Positions 44,462 through 53,864 of a stretch of DNA of 61,338 nucleotides are shown in pieces. Numbering within the stretch: position 1 is the stretch's first letter; each line of letters opens with the position of its first letter. The stretch spans positions 1-61,338 of the forward strand of contig JASHPQ010000159.1 in the NCBI GenBank assembly GCA_030037995.1, read 5' to 3'. Both the position numbers and the translations under genes were made by a program. The notes beneath the pieces were generated by a model. That model had not been told where the DNA came from and did no database searches. It worked only from the letters and a program-made list of their open reading frames with translations. This stretch comes from Nitrososphaerales archaeon. Its GTDB lineage: Archaea > Thermoproteota > Nitrososphaeria > Nitrososphaerales > CADDZS01.

Positions 44462-45268
44462 ATGAGCGAACTTACATTCGATCTGCAGTCGGTGAAGTAC
44501 AAGGGCAAGGTGTACAAGAGGTGCACTCTGAAACTGGAGGAGGAGCGAAAAGAAGCGAAAATTCTGGTAACGAAGAACCACATCATCCCTTCGGATCGCC
44601 AAGTTTTATTTTTGAATAAGCAGGTTCCTCTGCTTTCGATTACATACGATGCCTCCACCACAGTGGAGCTTCGAGGAAGATCCCTGCTTCTCAATAACGA
44701 CATTTTGATCGAGATGCCTGAGCCAAGAGAAGCTTCAAAGATAAGCGAGCTGCTTTCTCGACCAAGGAAGGAGGCCGAGGGAAAGTCCAGGGAGGCACTC
44801 TTCAAAGCGGAGAAAGCCATTCGAAGTTTTTTGGAAACAAGGGAGGTTGCCCTTGGCTTTTTATCAAGCCTACGGATAAATCCCAGAAGGACGATGCTCG
44901 ATCTTTCTTCCGTACTCGAAGAGAAACAGATCGGCGATCCTGTTGATGAAATGACCAAATTATGCTCCGAGAGATTGACAGAACATTCCGATGAGCTCAG
45001 TACGGTGCTGTCTGAAGTTGAGGTTGTGGCGGGAAAAGATCAGGCTAACAGGTTGTATGCCGTCACTTATTTCATCGGCAAGCTGCAGGACGCCTATTTC
45101 GAAGGTAAAGACCCAAAGAGACTGGAGGTGCTCAAGAGCTTTGGTCTGGAGCTCGGATTCAATGATACGCTATTCGAAGGGCTCGCAAAAAAGACGCCGA
45201 ACGATGGATTGCTTGATCTCTTCCGAAACACCCGTTTGATTGACGTCTTCCAGCCTTTAACTGCATAA
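44462..45268 (+). CDS. Hypothetical protein of the tubulin-like gene set
   Basis: 268 residues, starting 13 bp after the previous stop. The N-terminal ~95 residues are beta-rich (FDLQSVKYKGKVYKRCTLKL, VLFLNKQVPLLSITYD, TVELRGRSLLLNNDILIEM) in a pattern like a PH/GRAM-type domain, which would suit membrane binding. Residues ~100-268 are helical and charged. The PH-like reading is tentative. It ends the co-directional run that began at 34705. Confidence 0.7.
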   Translation: MSELTFDLQSVKYKGKVYKRCTLKLEEERKEAKILVTKNHIIPSDRQVLFLNKQVPLLSITYDASTTVELRGRSLLLNNDILIEMPEPREASKISELLSRPRKEAEGKSREALFKAEKAIRSFLETREVALGFLSSLRINPRRTMLDLSSVLEEKQIGDPVDEMTKLCSERLTEHSDELSTVLSEVEVVAGKDQANRLYAVTYFIGKLQDAYFEGKDPKRLEVLKSFGLELGFNDTLFEGLAKKTPNDGLLDLFRNTRLIDVFQPLTA

Positions 45269-45306
45269 ATGCCCTAGAGCTGCGAAGCTCTTTCACTTCC
45301 CGTCCA

Positions 45307-46080
45307 TTAGATTGAAACATTCGCGTCCACCGATGGCAATCGCGGGACTACCAAGGAAGAGCGTCTCAAATAACCGAATAACAACGAGAGCACTACCGCA
45401 GCATAGAAACAGAAGATATGGATGCCGTATCCCACGTTGTATCCTGCGACTACCTCGCTGAAGAAATCGGTTGGATCAATGAAGGACAGCAGCAAGAAGC
45501 CCGTGCCTATCACGCCGTTCAGGACGAACAGCAAAGCATCTATCTTTCGGGCCATCACCATCTCTCTCAATCCTCCAGCCTTATCTCCGGCCCAGAGGTT
45601 CACCAGCCCGAATCCGACAACTAACCCATCGGAGGCAAAGTATGCTCCGCTGGGCCCCAACGTTGACTGATTGATCAATAGAATGTTAAGCATATTCGCA
45701 ACAATAGGAAGCACGACAAACACCACCGAATAAAACACGAATCTGAGCCCTCTTTGGCGCTTCTGCAGATTCCAGTTCAATATCAGGAATAGAGCGAGAA
45801 AAACAGTGAAGTTAGCCAGCGTTAGGAGGTACCAGGATTTCCACGACATGAAATCGAGAAACACCTGGGTATCCGGGGAATAGACGGCGGTAATGCTGCC
45901 GAAGGGGAAATTTCTAGGGGTGTTAGCGAGTTGAAGCGGCAGGTTTGCGTCGCGAGGAAAAAGAGAGATGATCAGAAGGGTTGAAAGGAAAATTGCGAAA
46001 TTTACGAAGAACGCAATCAGGAAGGGGCCGTTACTGTCGAAGAAGGAGAACTTGCCGTTGGAAGCTTTCCCTGCCCGCAA
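45307..46080 (-). CDS. Divergent rhomboid-like intramembrane protease candidate
   Basis: 257 residues with about six transmembrane helices. The segment LGPSGAYFASDGLVVGFGLV contains GPSG with Ser144, like the GxSG catalytic motif of rhomboids, and YNVGYGIHIFCFYAAVV has His221 in a helix late in the protein, in the place of the catalytic His. The HxxxN of helix 2 is not conserved (WYLLTLANF instead). Activity is therefore plausible but unproven. Starts at TTG 46080 and converges with the tubulin-like set (38-bp gap). Confidence 0.6.
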   Translation of the reverse strand: MRAGKASNGKFSFFDSNGPFLIAFFVNFAIFLSTLLIISLFPRDANLPLQLANTPRNFPFGSITAVYSPDTQVFLDFMSWKSWYLLTLANFTVFLALFLILNWNLQKRQRGLRFVFYSVVFVVLPIVANMLNILLINQSTLGPSGAYFASDGLVVGFGLVNLWAGDKAGGLREMVMARKIDALLFVLNGVIGTGFLLLSFIDPTDFFSEVVAGYNVGYGIHIFCFYAAVVLSLLFGYLRRSSLVVPRLPSVDANVSI

Positions 46081-46173
46081 GCTTTACGGGACAACGAGAA
46101 ATCTGGCGGAGATAAAATAGTTTGGAGATCTGGTCCGTGTCGCCGCGTAAAATTCCGGTCGAGATATCCACTA

Positions 46174-47724
46174 TCACAGTTTCCGCCAGTCAAACTTGCT
46201 TTCAAAAGCGTAGGCTGCCTTGAACAGCGTCACTTCGTCGAGATGCTTTCCGATCAATTGCAGCCCGACGGGAAAACCGCTTCGCATTCCGCAGGGGATG
46301 GTTATCGCGGGGTGGCCGGTCAGGTTGAAAGCTTCAGTGTTGTTCAGCAACAGTACCCCGCGGGTCAGAGACTCTGAGAAAGTGATCTTGTCCTTCAGCT
46401 TCGGCGGCTTTACGATCATGGTCGGGGTTGCCAGCAAGTCGACGCCCGCAAGAGCTTTGCCAATGTCGTTCCTCAGGCGACTTCTAAGGTTTTGAGACAT
46501 GGAATGGAACGAGCTGTGATAGTCTTCCCTTAGGTACCTTCCGACTAACGTCGATCCCTTCAGCAGCGGCGGATAAAGGTCCGCCATTTCCTTTCTCGCC
46601 TTGCCAAGGTGCTGATTATACTCGGGACTGTACCGGCCACCGTGCCAGTAGCCATCCCCACTGGACTCTATCATTGCATGCATCGAGTGTACGACGAGGG
46701 TTATCCAAATCGCCCCGGATTCTCTGAACAATGGAATTGAAACTTCGCTAGTTGCAAATCCGAGAGCTCCGAGCCGCTCCACACTCGCCCTAAAGGACTC
46801 CCGGATCTCCGGATCGGTGCCCTCCCAAGATATGGATTCAGAAATGACTCCGACTCGCAAAGTGTCTCGCAAGGACTCTTTCATTTTGGATCTATAGTCC
46901 ACTTTCGAGAGAAGGGCTGACCTCGACCACTGGGGGTCATCTGCATCAGGCCCAGCAATTACTCCGAGGGTGGTAGCGGCGTCTTCCACTCCCTTTGCGA
47001 TGGGGCAGATGTGATCAAGCGTATGATCCATGTAGCTCAGTCCGAATGTAGGAACTATTCCCTGCGTGGGCTTGATGGAGACTACTCCGCAGCAGCACGC
47101 AGGAACCCGGGCGCTACCCCCTTGGTCTACACCGATTGCAATGTCCACCTGGTTGCCCGCAACGGCGGCTCCCGAGCCCGAGGAGGAACCGCCCGGGCTG
47201 TACTGCGGATTTACTGGATTGTGCACCGGGCCAAAAATGCTTGTTTCGGAGGTTCCAGAAAAAGAAAAATTGTCCATGTTCATCTTTCCTACGATGTCTG
47301 CGCCCGCCTCCAAGAGGCGTGTCACAACCGTCGCGTCATAATCAGGAACGAAGTCTTTGGTGAGATCCGAGGCATTTGTCATAGGGATGCCTTGCACGGC
47401 GAGGTTGTCTTTGATACCGATTCTTTTGCCCAGGAGCGGACCGGCTCCAGAGCCTCTCACGAAAATTTTTCTGATGAACGAATTGTAAGGATCCTCTCTG
47501 GGATCCGGTTTGTAACCGGGATCCCTCCTTCCTGTCTTCGCATAAGGAATGCTTTCGGTTAAAGAGCTCACAACGTTTGCCGATTCAATAAACTGTCGAA
47601 AGAGATTTTCAATTCCGTCAAGCTCCTCGTCATCAAGATGGATGGCCTCCTGGATCGATAGCTCTCTTATTCTCTCCCTGTCAGGAACTCTTGCGTACAA
47701 CATTGACAGGATGCTGGGTCCCAA
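46174..47724 (-). CDS. Amidase (amidase-signature family)
   Basis: 516 residues. The Ser-cisSer-Lys triad can be placed: Lys105 in GIKDN, Ser180 in PGGSSSGS and Ser204 in DQGGSARVPA, with the 24-residue Ser-Ser spacing of the family. A Cys triplet (ACCCG) follows the nucleophile. The N-terminal ~90 residues are an extra helical extension. It is longer than GatA and lacks GatB/C neighbours, so it is a catabolic amidase rather than the tRNA amidotransferase. Substrate unknown; next to LLM and OYE-type oxidoreductases. Met8 is an alternative start. Confidence 0.93.
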   Translation of the reverse strand: MGPSILSMLYARVPDRERIRELSIQEAIHLDDEELDGIENLFRQFIESANVVSSLTESIPYAKTGRRDPGYKPDPREDPYNSFIRKIFVRGSGAGPLLGKRIGIKDNLAVQGIPMTNASDLTKDFVPDYDATVVTRLLEAGADIVGKMNMDNFSFSGTSETSIFGPVHNPVNPQYSPGGSSSGSGAAVAGNQVDIAIGVDQGGSARVPACCCGVVSIKPTQGIVPTFGLSYMDHTLDHICPIAKGVEDAATTLGVIAGPDADDPQWSRSALLSKVDYRSKMKESLRDTLRVGVISESISWEGTDPEIRESFRASVERLGALGFATSEVSIPLFRESGAIWITLVVHSMHAMIESSGDGYWHGGRYSPEYNQHLGKARKEMADLYPPLLKGSTLVGRYLREDYHSSFHSMSQNLRSRLRNDIGKALAGVDLLATPTMIVKPPKLKDKITFSESLTRGVLLLNNTEAFNLTGHPAITIPCGMRSGFPVGLQLIGKHLDEVTLFKAAYAFESKFDWRKL

Positions 47725-47763
47725 TAGAATTCATAAAGCATACGACTTTGAAGAAGGAGAGAA

Positions 47764-48816
47764 TTATCCGCCCAGCATTTGGATCATACTGATGTACGCC
47801 TCTAATCCTTCGTACACCGGCCTGCCGTTGAATCGCGTAATATCAAATGGAAATTGGTCAGGAAAATGTTCGTAGAAAATGTTGCCGGCGTAGGGATGTA
47901 ACACGACTTCTGTCAACCCTGATCTTATGAGCCGATCCACCCTATCCCTAATTTGCGACTTGCTCCCTGCAATCTCCAGATCCTTTATCATCTCGGGGTT
48001 GACCTTTGATAGCGCCAATTGCACATCTCCTGATTTCACGGCAGCATTGATGGATTGGCACTCCTGTTCGTAGCCGGCTTCGCGAAAGATGGGCTCGAAA
48101 AGGGGAACAGTCGCAACACTGACAACATGCGGCCTCATCGCTTGGTACGTCGTCAATTCATTAAACGGGAGCACTTCGTGCGAGCAGAGGATCTCAAAAT
48201 CCTTCAGCGAACGGCCCACCCTCTCCGCCCCAATTCTTAGATTGGGAATCACTGTGTCTTCAATGTATTTTGGCGTCCAGAAGGTGCCCATCACTCCGTG
48301 CGCCACCTGCCCTGCCAGCTGAATCATTTTCGGACCGATGGCTGCCATGAAAATTTTGACCGGATAGGAACACGATGGCAATTGCAGATCGCGGACGGTA
48401 AAGTATTGCCCGTGGAACGTAACCTTCTCCCCAGAAAGCAGACCCCGAGAGATTTGGACGAACTCCAACATCTGAGAAAGTGGCTTGACAAACCGCTTGC
48501 CATACCAGTACTCTACGGAATTTCTCGTTTGGGTGCCAAGCCCAAGAACGAAACGACCTCCCGACAAATTGGAAAGTGTGACCGCGGCTAGCGATGCGAT
48601 CATTGGTGGCCTCGCGAAGATACCTGTAACCATGGTTCCGAATTGAATTTTCTTTGTCGAATTGAAAATTCCTGCTATCGTAACGAAGGCATCGGTGAAG
48701 GAGTTTTCTGTCAACCACACGCGATTGATCCCCGCATTCTCAGACTCAATCAAAACAGCTCGCGCTTCGCCGAAGTTCAGTCCACTAACGTCGAAAGATA
48801 TCCGAGACAGATTCAA
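47764..48816 (-). CDS. F420-dependent LLM-class oxidoreductase
   Basis: A 350-residue luciferase-like TIM-barrel protein. Signs are FARPPMIASLAAVTLSNLSG, GRFVLGLGTQT and KIFMAAIGPKMIQLAGQVAH, characteristic of the Mer-like/F420-dependent glucose-6-phosphate dehydrogenase group. Archaea make F420, so it probably uses F420H2 rather than FMNH2. It lies 39 bp upstream of the amidase gene on the same strand and may be co-transcribed. The substrate is not evident. Confidence 0.88.
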   Translation of the reverse strand: MNLSRISFDVSGLNFGEARAVLIESENAGINRVWLTENSFTDAFVTIAGIFNSTKKIQFGTMVTGIFARPPMIASLAAVTLSNLSGGRFVLGLGTQTRNSVEYWYGKRFVKPLSQMLEFVQISRGLLSGEKVTFHGQYFTVRDLQLPSCSYPVKIFMAAIGPKMIQLAGQVAHGVMGTFWTPKYIEDTVIPNLRIGAERVGRSLKDFEILCSHEVLPFNELTTYQAMRPHVVSVATVPLFEPIFREAGYEQECQSINAAVKSGDVQLALSKVNPEMIKDLEIAGSKSQIRDRVDRLIRSGLTEVVLHPYAGNIFYEHFPDQFPFDITRFNGRPVYEGLEAYISMIQMLGG

Positions 48817-48943
48817 TGGTCAGTTAACTCTCCATGCCAAGCGCAAATATCAATTCTTTAGGTAGCGGTTAGCTCTCTCCGGCGTTTTTATTGAACCAGC
48901 TAACCGGACTTTTGGAGTTCCTCACAGGAACTAGCTCATTGAC

Positions 48944-50977
48944 CTATAGTTTTCGGGCGAGTTCATGCCCCTCATAAACAGCTTCCTCTATACTTCGCGG
49001 AGCTTGGCAGTCGCCTATGAGATAGGATTTGAAGTCGCGACTCGCTTTGATTTCGCCCCATAGTGAGTTTTCTGGCAATGGCCAGGAAATAGAATATGTG
49101 GCATCCGACCTAACTTCAGCTTCCTTTCCTGAGAAGACATTGAAATAAACGGCAGAATCGGATTTGACTTCTTTGAGATAGCTGTCTGCCACAAATTTTA
49201 CTCCTTTTGGAAGTAGTCTTTTACAGGCAGTGAGTCTCGTCCAAGGTTCGATGAACGGCCCCACGAGAGGATGGCGCGTCGCCAGCGTTATCTCCATCCC
49301 AGCGTCCACAAGTAATTCTGTCCAACCGAGCGCCTGAAAGTCACCGCGATCATCGTATATGACGGCATGTTTGCCCGTCATGCTTTGCCTGCCGAAAGAC
49401 AGGATCTCAGTCAGGGGCTTGAGAAATTGTGTTCCCACTGGTGGAGAAAAGGCAGGAGAGAGAACTGTCTTGCCTGATTTAACACCAGTTGCGCAGACCA
49501 CGACATCCGGGTGAATTCCTCCTATTTCCTCGGAGACCACGCGGTGGTTCAAAACCAGCTCAATTTTAAGGCGATCCACTTCTGATTTCCAGAAGGCAAT
49601 AGCTCGCAGGACATCGCTCCGTCCGGGGAGGGATGCCATAAGATTGGTTTGGCCACCGATTCGATCGGTCTGTTCAAAGAGAGTCACGTGATGTCCCCTC
49701 ATGCTAGCTATTCTGGCACACTCCAGACCGGCAGGTCCTGCTCCCACTATCAGGATTCTCTTTTTGTCTTTCGCTTCTTGAAGGGTTCCGATCCCCCATT
49801 CCTTCTCACGGCCAATCGTCGGGTTCAAAATGCAGCTAGTTGGGCGATTTGACAGTACGTGGACCAGGCATCCTTGGTTGCAGCCTATACAGGGAATAAT
49901 TTCAGAGACCCGCCCATCGAAGGTCTTTCTTGCAAGCTCGGGATCTGCGATCATGGCGCGCATCATAACGACAAGATCGGCTTTTCCCGTTGAAACCACG
50001 TTTTCAGCAAAGTAGGGATCGACGATACGGCCGAGTGCGATTATCTTCAATCGCTGGGAAGTGACTTTTCTTATCCCTTCAGCCAGCGGCACGAATAGTC
50101 CCTGCGGATAGTACGCAGACGGGGTGTTCAGATCAGGATCAAAGCCTAGGTTGCCACCACCGACGCAGATGTAGTCGACAGATTTGTCTCTGTCGAGATG
50201 TTTTGCGATTTGTAGCATGTCATCCCCTGAGAGGCCGCCTTTCGTAAATTCATCTCCCGGGATCTTGATTCCCATTATTTTTTCGCCCTGGGTAACCTCG
50301 TAAACTACCGAGATTACCGAGTCCAGAAATCGAAGGCGATTACCCAAGGACCCACCGTACCCATCTTCCCTGCGATTTGTGAGCGGCGATAGAAACTGAA
50401 CTGGCAAGGAACTCGAGTCGGATTTTATTTCGACTCCGTCAAAACCGGCTTTGATCACGTTCTCTGTTGTGAGTTTGTAATATTCTAACTCCTGTTCAAT
50501 TTGTTCCTCATCCATCGATAAGGGAACGGTGTATCCGTCCGGGTCTACGGTCGTGGAGAGATTTGACGGCGCCATTGGCAGCTTTACGGACATTCCATAA
50601 GGATCAAATCCGTACTCCCGCGCCCCCGCGTGTTGCAGTTGTGCCACTGCCAGAGCGCCGTACTTATGTACTTTTTCTGTCATGAGCTTGAATCCAACTA
50701 TGCACCTTGGATCGTAAGCATGAATGGATCTTGGCAGCGAATACTTGCTGGATGGCGATACCGCAAGTTCACCTGTAATAGTGAGGGCTAGACCTCCCTT
50801 CGCTTTCTCCGCGTGATAGTAAGCGAAGCGCTCGCCGGGGAGATTATTTTCAGCTAGAGCGGTAAAATTGGCGGAACTAACGATCCGATTCCTTAACGTC
50901 AGGGGCCCCACTTGAATGGGCGACGAAAGATTCGGGAAGTTCTTCTGGGGCACTACGTCTACTTCAGCTTCGGTCAA
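48944..50977 (-). CDS. NADH:flavin oxidoreductase of the 2,4-dienoyl-CoA reductase / TMADH type
   Basis: 677 residues in the usual order: an old-yellow-enzyme TIM barrel (1 to ~360), a [4Fe-4S] Cys cluster CIGCNQGCLVHVL followed by TSCILNP (C-x2-C-x3-C-x11-C), and a FAD/NAD-binding half beginning ILIVGAGPAGLECARIAS. The family includes FadH, trimethylamine dehydrogenase and N-methylproline demethylase. An FadH-type role in unsaturated acyl degradation or an amine demethylase are both possible. Transcribed toward the LLM gene, with a 127-bp gap. Confidence 0.93.
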   Translation of the reverse strand: MTEAEVDVVPQKNFPNLSSPIQVGPLTLRNRIVSSANFTALAENNLPGERFAYYHAEKAKGGLALTITGELAVSPSSKYSLPRSIHAYDPRCIVGFKLMTEKVHKYGALAVAQLQHAGAREYGFDPYGMSVKLPMAPSNLSTTVDPDGYTVPLSMDEEQIEQELEYYKLTTENVIKAGFDGVEIKSDSSSLPVQFLSPLTNRREDGYGGSLGNRLRFLDSVISVVYEVTQGEKIMGIKIPGDEFTKGGLSGDDMLQIAKHLDRDKSVDYICVGGGNLGFDPDLNTPSAYYPQGLFVPLAEGIRKVTSQRLKIIALGRIVDPYFAENVVSTGKADLVVMMRAMIADPELARKTFDGRVSEIIPCIGCNQGCLVHVLSNRPTSCILNPTIGREKEWGIGTLQEAKDKKRILIVGAGPAGLECARIASMRGHHVTLFEQTDRIGGQTNLMASLPGRSDVLRAIAFWKSEVDRLKIELVLNHRVVSEEIGGIHPDVVVCATGVKSGKTVLSPAFSPPVGTQFLKPLTEILSFGRQSMTGKHAVIYDDRGDFQALGWTELLVDAGMEITLATRHPLVGPFIEPWTRLTACKRLLPKGVKFVADSYLKEVKSDSAVYFNVFSGKEAEVRSDATYSISWPLPENSLWGEIKASRDFKSYLIGDCQAPRSIEEAVYEGHELARKL

Positions 50978-51049
50978 AAAGAGTACTTTGCGACCTTGCG
51001 GTTAGGCTCTCGATTAAAGTTAATTTCCCAAGTAACACTTGGTTATGTT

Positions 51050-52921
51050 TTACGGAGTACAGACGTAACGGAGGGAGTTGAAGTCGACGCTCATAAACGC
51101 CGCGCTGTACCACATGCCGCCTACACAAGTGTTCCACACCTCAGGACCATATCCACCACCAGTTTCGAAAAGATCGGTTGCCTGACCCAGCCAAATAACT
51201 GCAGCCTGCTGCTGAACATCGTGCGTTATCTGCGAGATCTCCTGTGCTCTGAGTGTGGTGTTCAACTGCGAATTGCTCTCGATCACCAGATTGTGAATAG
51301 TTTGGTTGTTGAAGTACGGGAATAGTCCCAGCTGAGCATCTATGAGATATTCGTACCCGCTGAAATCGGGGTAAAATGTCCAGTCGCTGTAGTAGAGATT
51401 GGGCGCGCCGGAATCATTCCCTAGAATTCCCCCGACAGAAGTGTAAGTGTCGTAGGTCAGTTGCTGAGCTTGGAGTGTAATGCCAATGTTCGCGAAATCC
51501 TCAACGAGAATCTGAGCGATCAAGTTGACGTACTCACTTTGCGGGTAGACAAAAGTTACTGTAGGAAGCCCCTTGCCGCCAGGATAGCCGGCTTCAGCGA
51601 GCAGCGCCTTAGCCTTCGATACGTTAATCGATGGAGGTGTCATTGAGCTGTTGTAGTAAGGAATATTGGTCGGCTCCGGTCCTACGACAGGAATTATGTA
51701 TCCCTCGTACACCGTTGATTGGATCTGGCTCATGTTGATGGCATTTATCACAGCCTGCCGAACCAGAGTATTATTGAAGGGAGCCTTTTCCGCATTAATC
51801 AGAATGGACTCGATATCCCCGGACGGTCCGATGTTCGGAACATAAAGATTTTTGCTTGACTGCAGCACATTATTGATGTCGTTGAAAGTAATTACTGCTG
51901 CCTGAGCTTTATCAGTATCAAGATCCAGCGATCTTGTCAGCTCGTCCGTTTTGTAATTCAGTATGATCTTGGGGATAGCTCCTGGCGCGAGAATATAATT
52001 ATTCGTCATATTCTGGGCCCAATAATTAGGATTCGAAACGAGGATCGTGTACTGGTTTGGAATGAAAATCTGCTCCACGTAAGGGCCATCGCCAACGGTA
52101 CTCCCGTTGACCGCCATCCAGGGGTTCGGAGTGTTCACGATCACGCCGCCATGTTGTCCCACGACGTATGGATCCACGTATTCAAACGGAGGACCCATAA
52201 CGAGTTCTAAAAATGCCGTGAAAGCGTATTCCAAATGAAACTGCACCACGCTCGAATTAAGCACGGTTACCGAGTCGCTCGCGTTGTCCATTATCTGCAT
52301 CAAAGTGGTGTTGCCGTTAGGGCTATTCTGTGCGTTATCAAAAGAATTCAAATCGCCCGCGGTCACCCCAGAGGAGTTCAGGCAGAGTCCAAAAATAAAG
52401 TCGACCGGGGCATTCGTGATCAGGCCACGGTACACGTTGTACCACACGACATATGCGTTGAACGGGTCGCCGTTGCTGTAGTGGACATCCTGCCTCAAAA
52501 CGAAGGTGTAGGTCATGCCGTCCGACGATTCATTCCATGACGTTGCCAAAACTGGAATGAATTGAGTGTAGCTCCCTTTCGCATAGAAGATCAAGGGCAT
52601 ATTGACATTCATATTGATCTCAACTCCATTACTTGAAAATGCGCTCGACGGATCCAAAGTGTCCGGATTGTTCGCCTCATCTATCACTATTTGGTTGGTG
52701 TTTGGTGCAACGGAAGAATTCGAAGTTGATGAAGTGGTGGACGTGGTAGAAGTGGAAACCGAAGTCGATGACGTTATGGGAGTCGTCGTTGAGGTCGTAC
52801 TGGTTGGGGAACTCGTCGAGGTTCTAGTTAGGGCAAATACCCCAGCGCCCACGATTATTATTATGACAACAATAGCAACAATTACGATTGTCCTAGAAAC
52901 ACCCTTACGAATCTTCTGCAT
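51050..52921 (-). CDS. Peptide/nickel-type ABC substrate-binding protein (family 5)
   Basis: From Met at 52921 the protein has an N-terminal anchor helix (about 10-32), a Thr/Ser-rich stalk (about 33-70), and an SBP family 5 domain with NTNQIVIDEANNPDTLDPSS and APFNNTLVRQAVINAINMSQ, as in DppA/OppA. The anchor and stalk replace the lipoprotein signal. No permease or ATPase of the Dpp type is encoded in the window, so partners lie elsewhere. The ligand may be a peptide or another polar compound used by the neighbouring catabolic genes. Confidence 0.92.
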   Translation of the reverse strand: MQKIRKGVSRTIVIVAIVVIIIIVGAGVFALTRTSTSSPTSTTSTTTPITSSTSVSTSTTSTTSSTSNSSVAPNTNQIVIDEANNPDTLDPSSAFSSNGVEINMNVNMPLIFYAKGSYTQFIPVLATSWNESSDGMTYTFVLRQDVHYSNGDPFNAYVVWYNVYRGLITNAPVDFIFGLCLNSSGVTAGDLNSFDNAQNSPNGNTTLMQIMDNASDSVTVLNSSVVQFHLEYAFTAFLELVMGPPFEYVDPYVVGQHGGVIVNTPNPWMAVNGSTVGDGPYVEQIFIPNQYTILVSNPNYWAQNMTNNYILAPGAIPKIILNYKTDELTRSLDLDTDKAQAAVITFNDINNVLQSSKNLYVPNIGPSGDIESILINAEKAPFNNTLVRQAVINAINMSQIQSTVYEGYIIPVVGPEPTNIPYYNSSMTPPSINVSKAKALLAEAGYPGGKGLPTVTFVYPQSEYVNLIAQILVEDFANIGITLQAQQLTYDTYTSVGGILGNDSGAPNLYYSDWTFYPDFSGYEYLIDAQLGLFPYFNNQTIHNLVIESNSQLNTTLRAQEISQITHDVQQQAAVIWLGQATDLFETGGGYGPEVWNTCVGGMWYSAAFMSVDFNSLRYVCTP

Positions 52922-52960
52922 TAAGACTCCCCTCACGATCAGTTGGATATTAATGGATTT

Positions 52961-53803
52961 CTAGGTATTTGCCTTCAACTCAATGCTGTCTTCTTTTTTA
53001 ATTCTGGGTTTATTCGTTCTCCAATTGTACCATTTGGGAAAGGTCTTCGGCCTGATTCCAGTACTGTAGATCTCTATTTCTAATGGCCCGACGATCATTT
53101 TCTCGGGCATCGAATTGGGATAGCTACCATCTCCGAGAGGGCAGGCCGACACGGCCGCCAAGAGATCCAATTCCGCGAAAAACTCCGCGTAATCACCCCT
53201 TACGCAGTCTGATTTAGACACTGACACTTGGCCATCATTCGGATTAATTTCTACCTTCATGTGGACATTCAAATTGTCGTGAAGATTCTCCTCTTTAAGG
53301 CCGAAAGGGGCGATCGCGTTCAATCCATTGATGTGGCAAGAGTTCAGCCCTTTGATTCCCGAGTGCAGCTCCCACAGCTCGGAGGTGCAGTGAGAACCAA
53401 ACGAGATAATGTGCGGAAACCCGCCCCTAGATCTTACCGTCTCTTCCATAAAGGTGGCCATGGGCCGAAACCAGGGCATGTTCGACCACAATCTGCCATA
53501 CTGTTTCAGATACACCCCTTCCAGCACCATGGTATAGTTGGACCAAAAATGCTCCTTCGGATTTTTTCGATTAAAGAGCCACAGATCGCAAATCTGAGGA
53601 CCCTCTGTTTCCACTATTCGGAAGATCTCCCCTGCCTTAACTACGAAGGCTTTCCCGGATCGGGGCCCGATCGCGATGCTCCTCTTTAGTTTGAATCCCG
53701 GTCGCCCCCGGTTCAGATCCTCGTAAAACTCTCGATCGAAGTTCGCATGATCAAGGTTCTCTTGGACGTTCCAGTGGTTGGTAGTCACGTTTTGAAATCT
53801 CAC
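52961..53803 (-). CDS. DUF1989-family protein (longer paralogue)
   Basis: 280 residues with the DUF1989 core: AGEIFRIVETEGPQICDLWL, FGSHCTSELWELHSG, INGLNAIAPFGLKEENLHDN and FAELDLLAAVSACP. Putative metal ligands are the Cys and His residues in GSHC and NSCH. DUF1989 proteins occur in pairs next to urea carboxylase genes and two of them make up the carboxyguanidine deiminase of guanidine-using bacteria. A second copy lies at 55884-56456. Divergent from the class V aminotransferase with a 61-bp intergenic region. Confidence 0.85.
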   Translation of the reverse strand: MRFQNVTTNHWNVQENLDHANFDREFYEDLNRGRPGFKLKRSIAIGPRSGKAFVVKAGEIFRIVETEGPQICDLWLFNRKNPKEHFWSNYTMVLEGVYLKQYGRLWSNMPWFRPMATFMEETVRSRGGFPHIISFGSHCTSELWELHSGIKGLNSCHINGLNAIAPFGLKEENLHDNLNVHMKVEINPNDGQVSVSKSDCVRGDYAEFFAELDLLAAVSACPLGDGSYPNSMPEKMIVGPLEIEIYSTGIRPKTFPKWYNWRTNKPRIKKEDSIELKANT

Positions 53804-53811
53804 TCGCTTTT

Positions 53812-53821
53812 TTTACGTAAA
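53812..53821. repeat. 10-bp palindrome in divergent promoter region
   Basis: TTTACGTAAA is a perfect palindrome in the 61 bp between the DUF1989 gene and the class V aminotransferase gene. It may serve as an operator controlling both. The site is short, so chance is possible. Confidence 0.35.
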
Positions 53822-53864
53822 TGGAAAACGTGAAATTGATTCATTATGTAAGGCTGCTTGGTAC

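Noticed and set aside
46174-47724. GatA subunit of the tRNA amidotransferase
   Set aside because: The N-terminal extension, length and absence of gatB/gatC neighbours argue for a stand-alone catabolic amidase.
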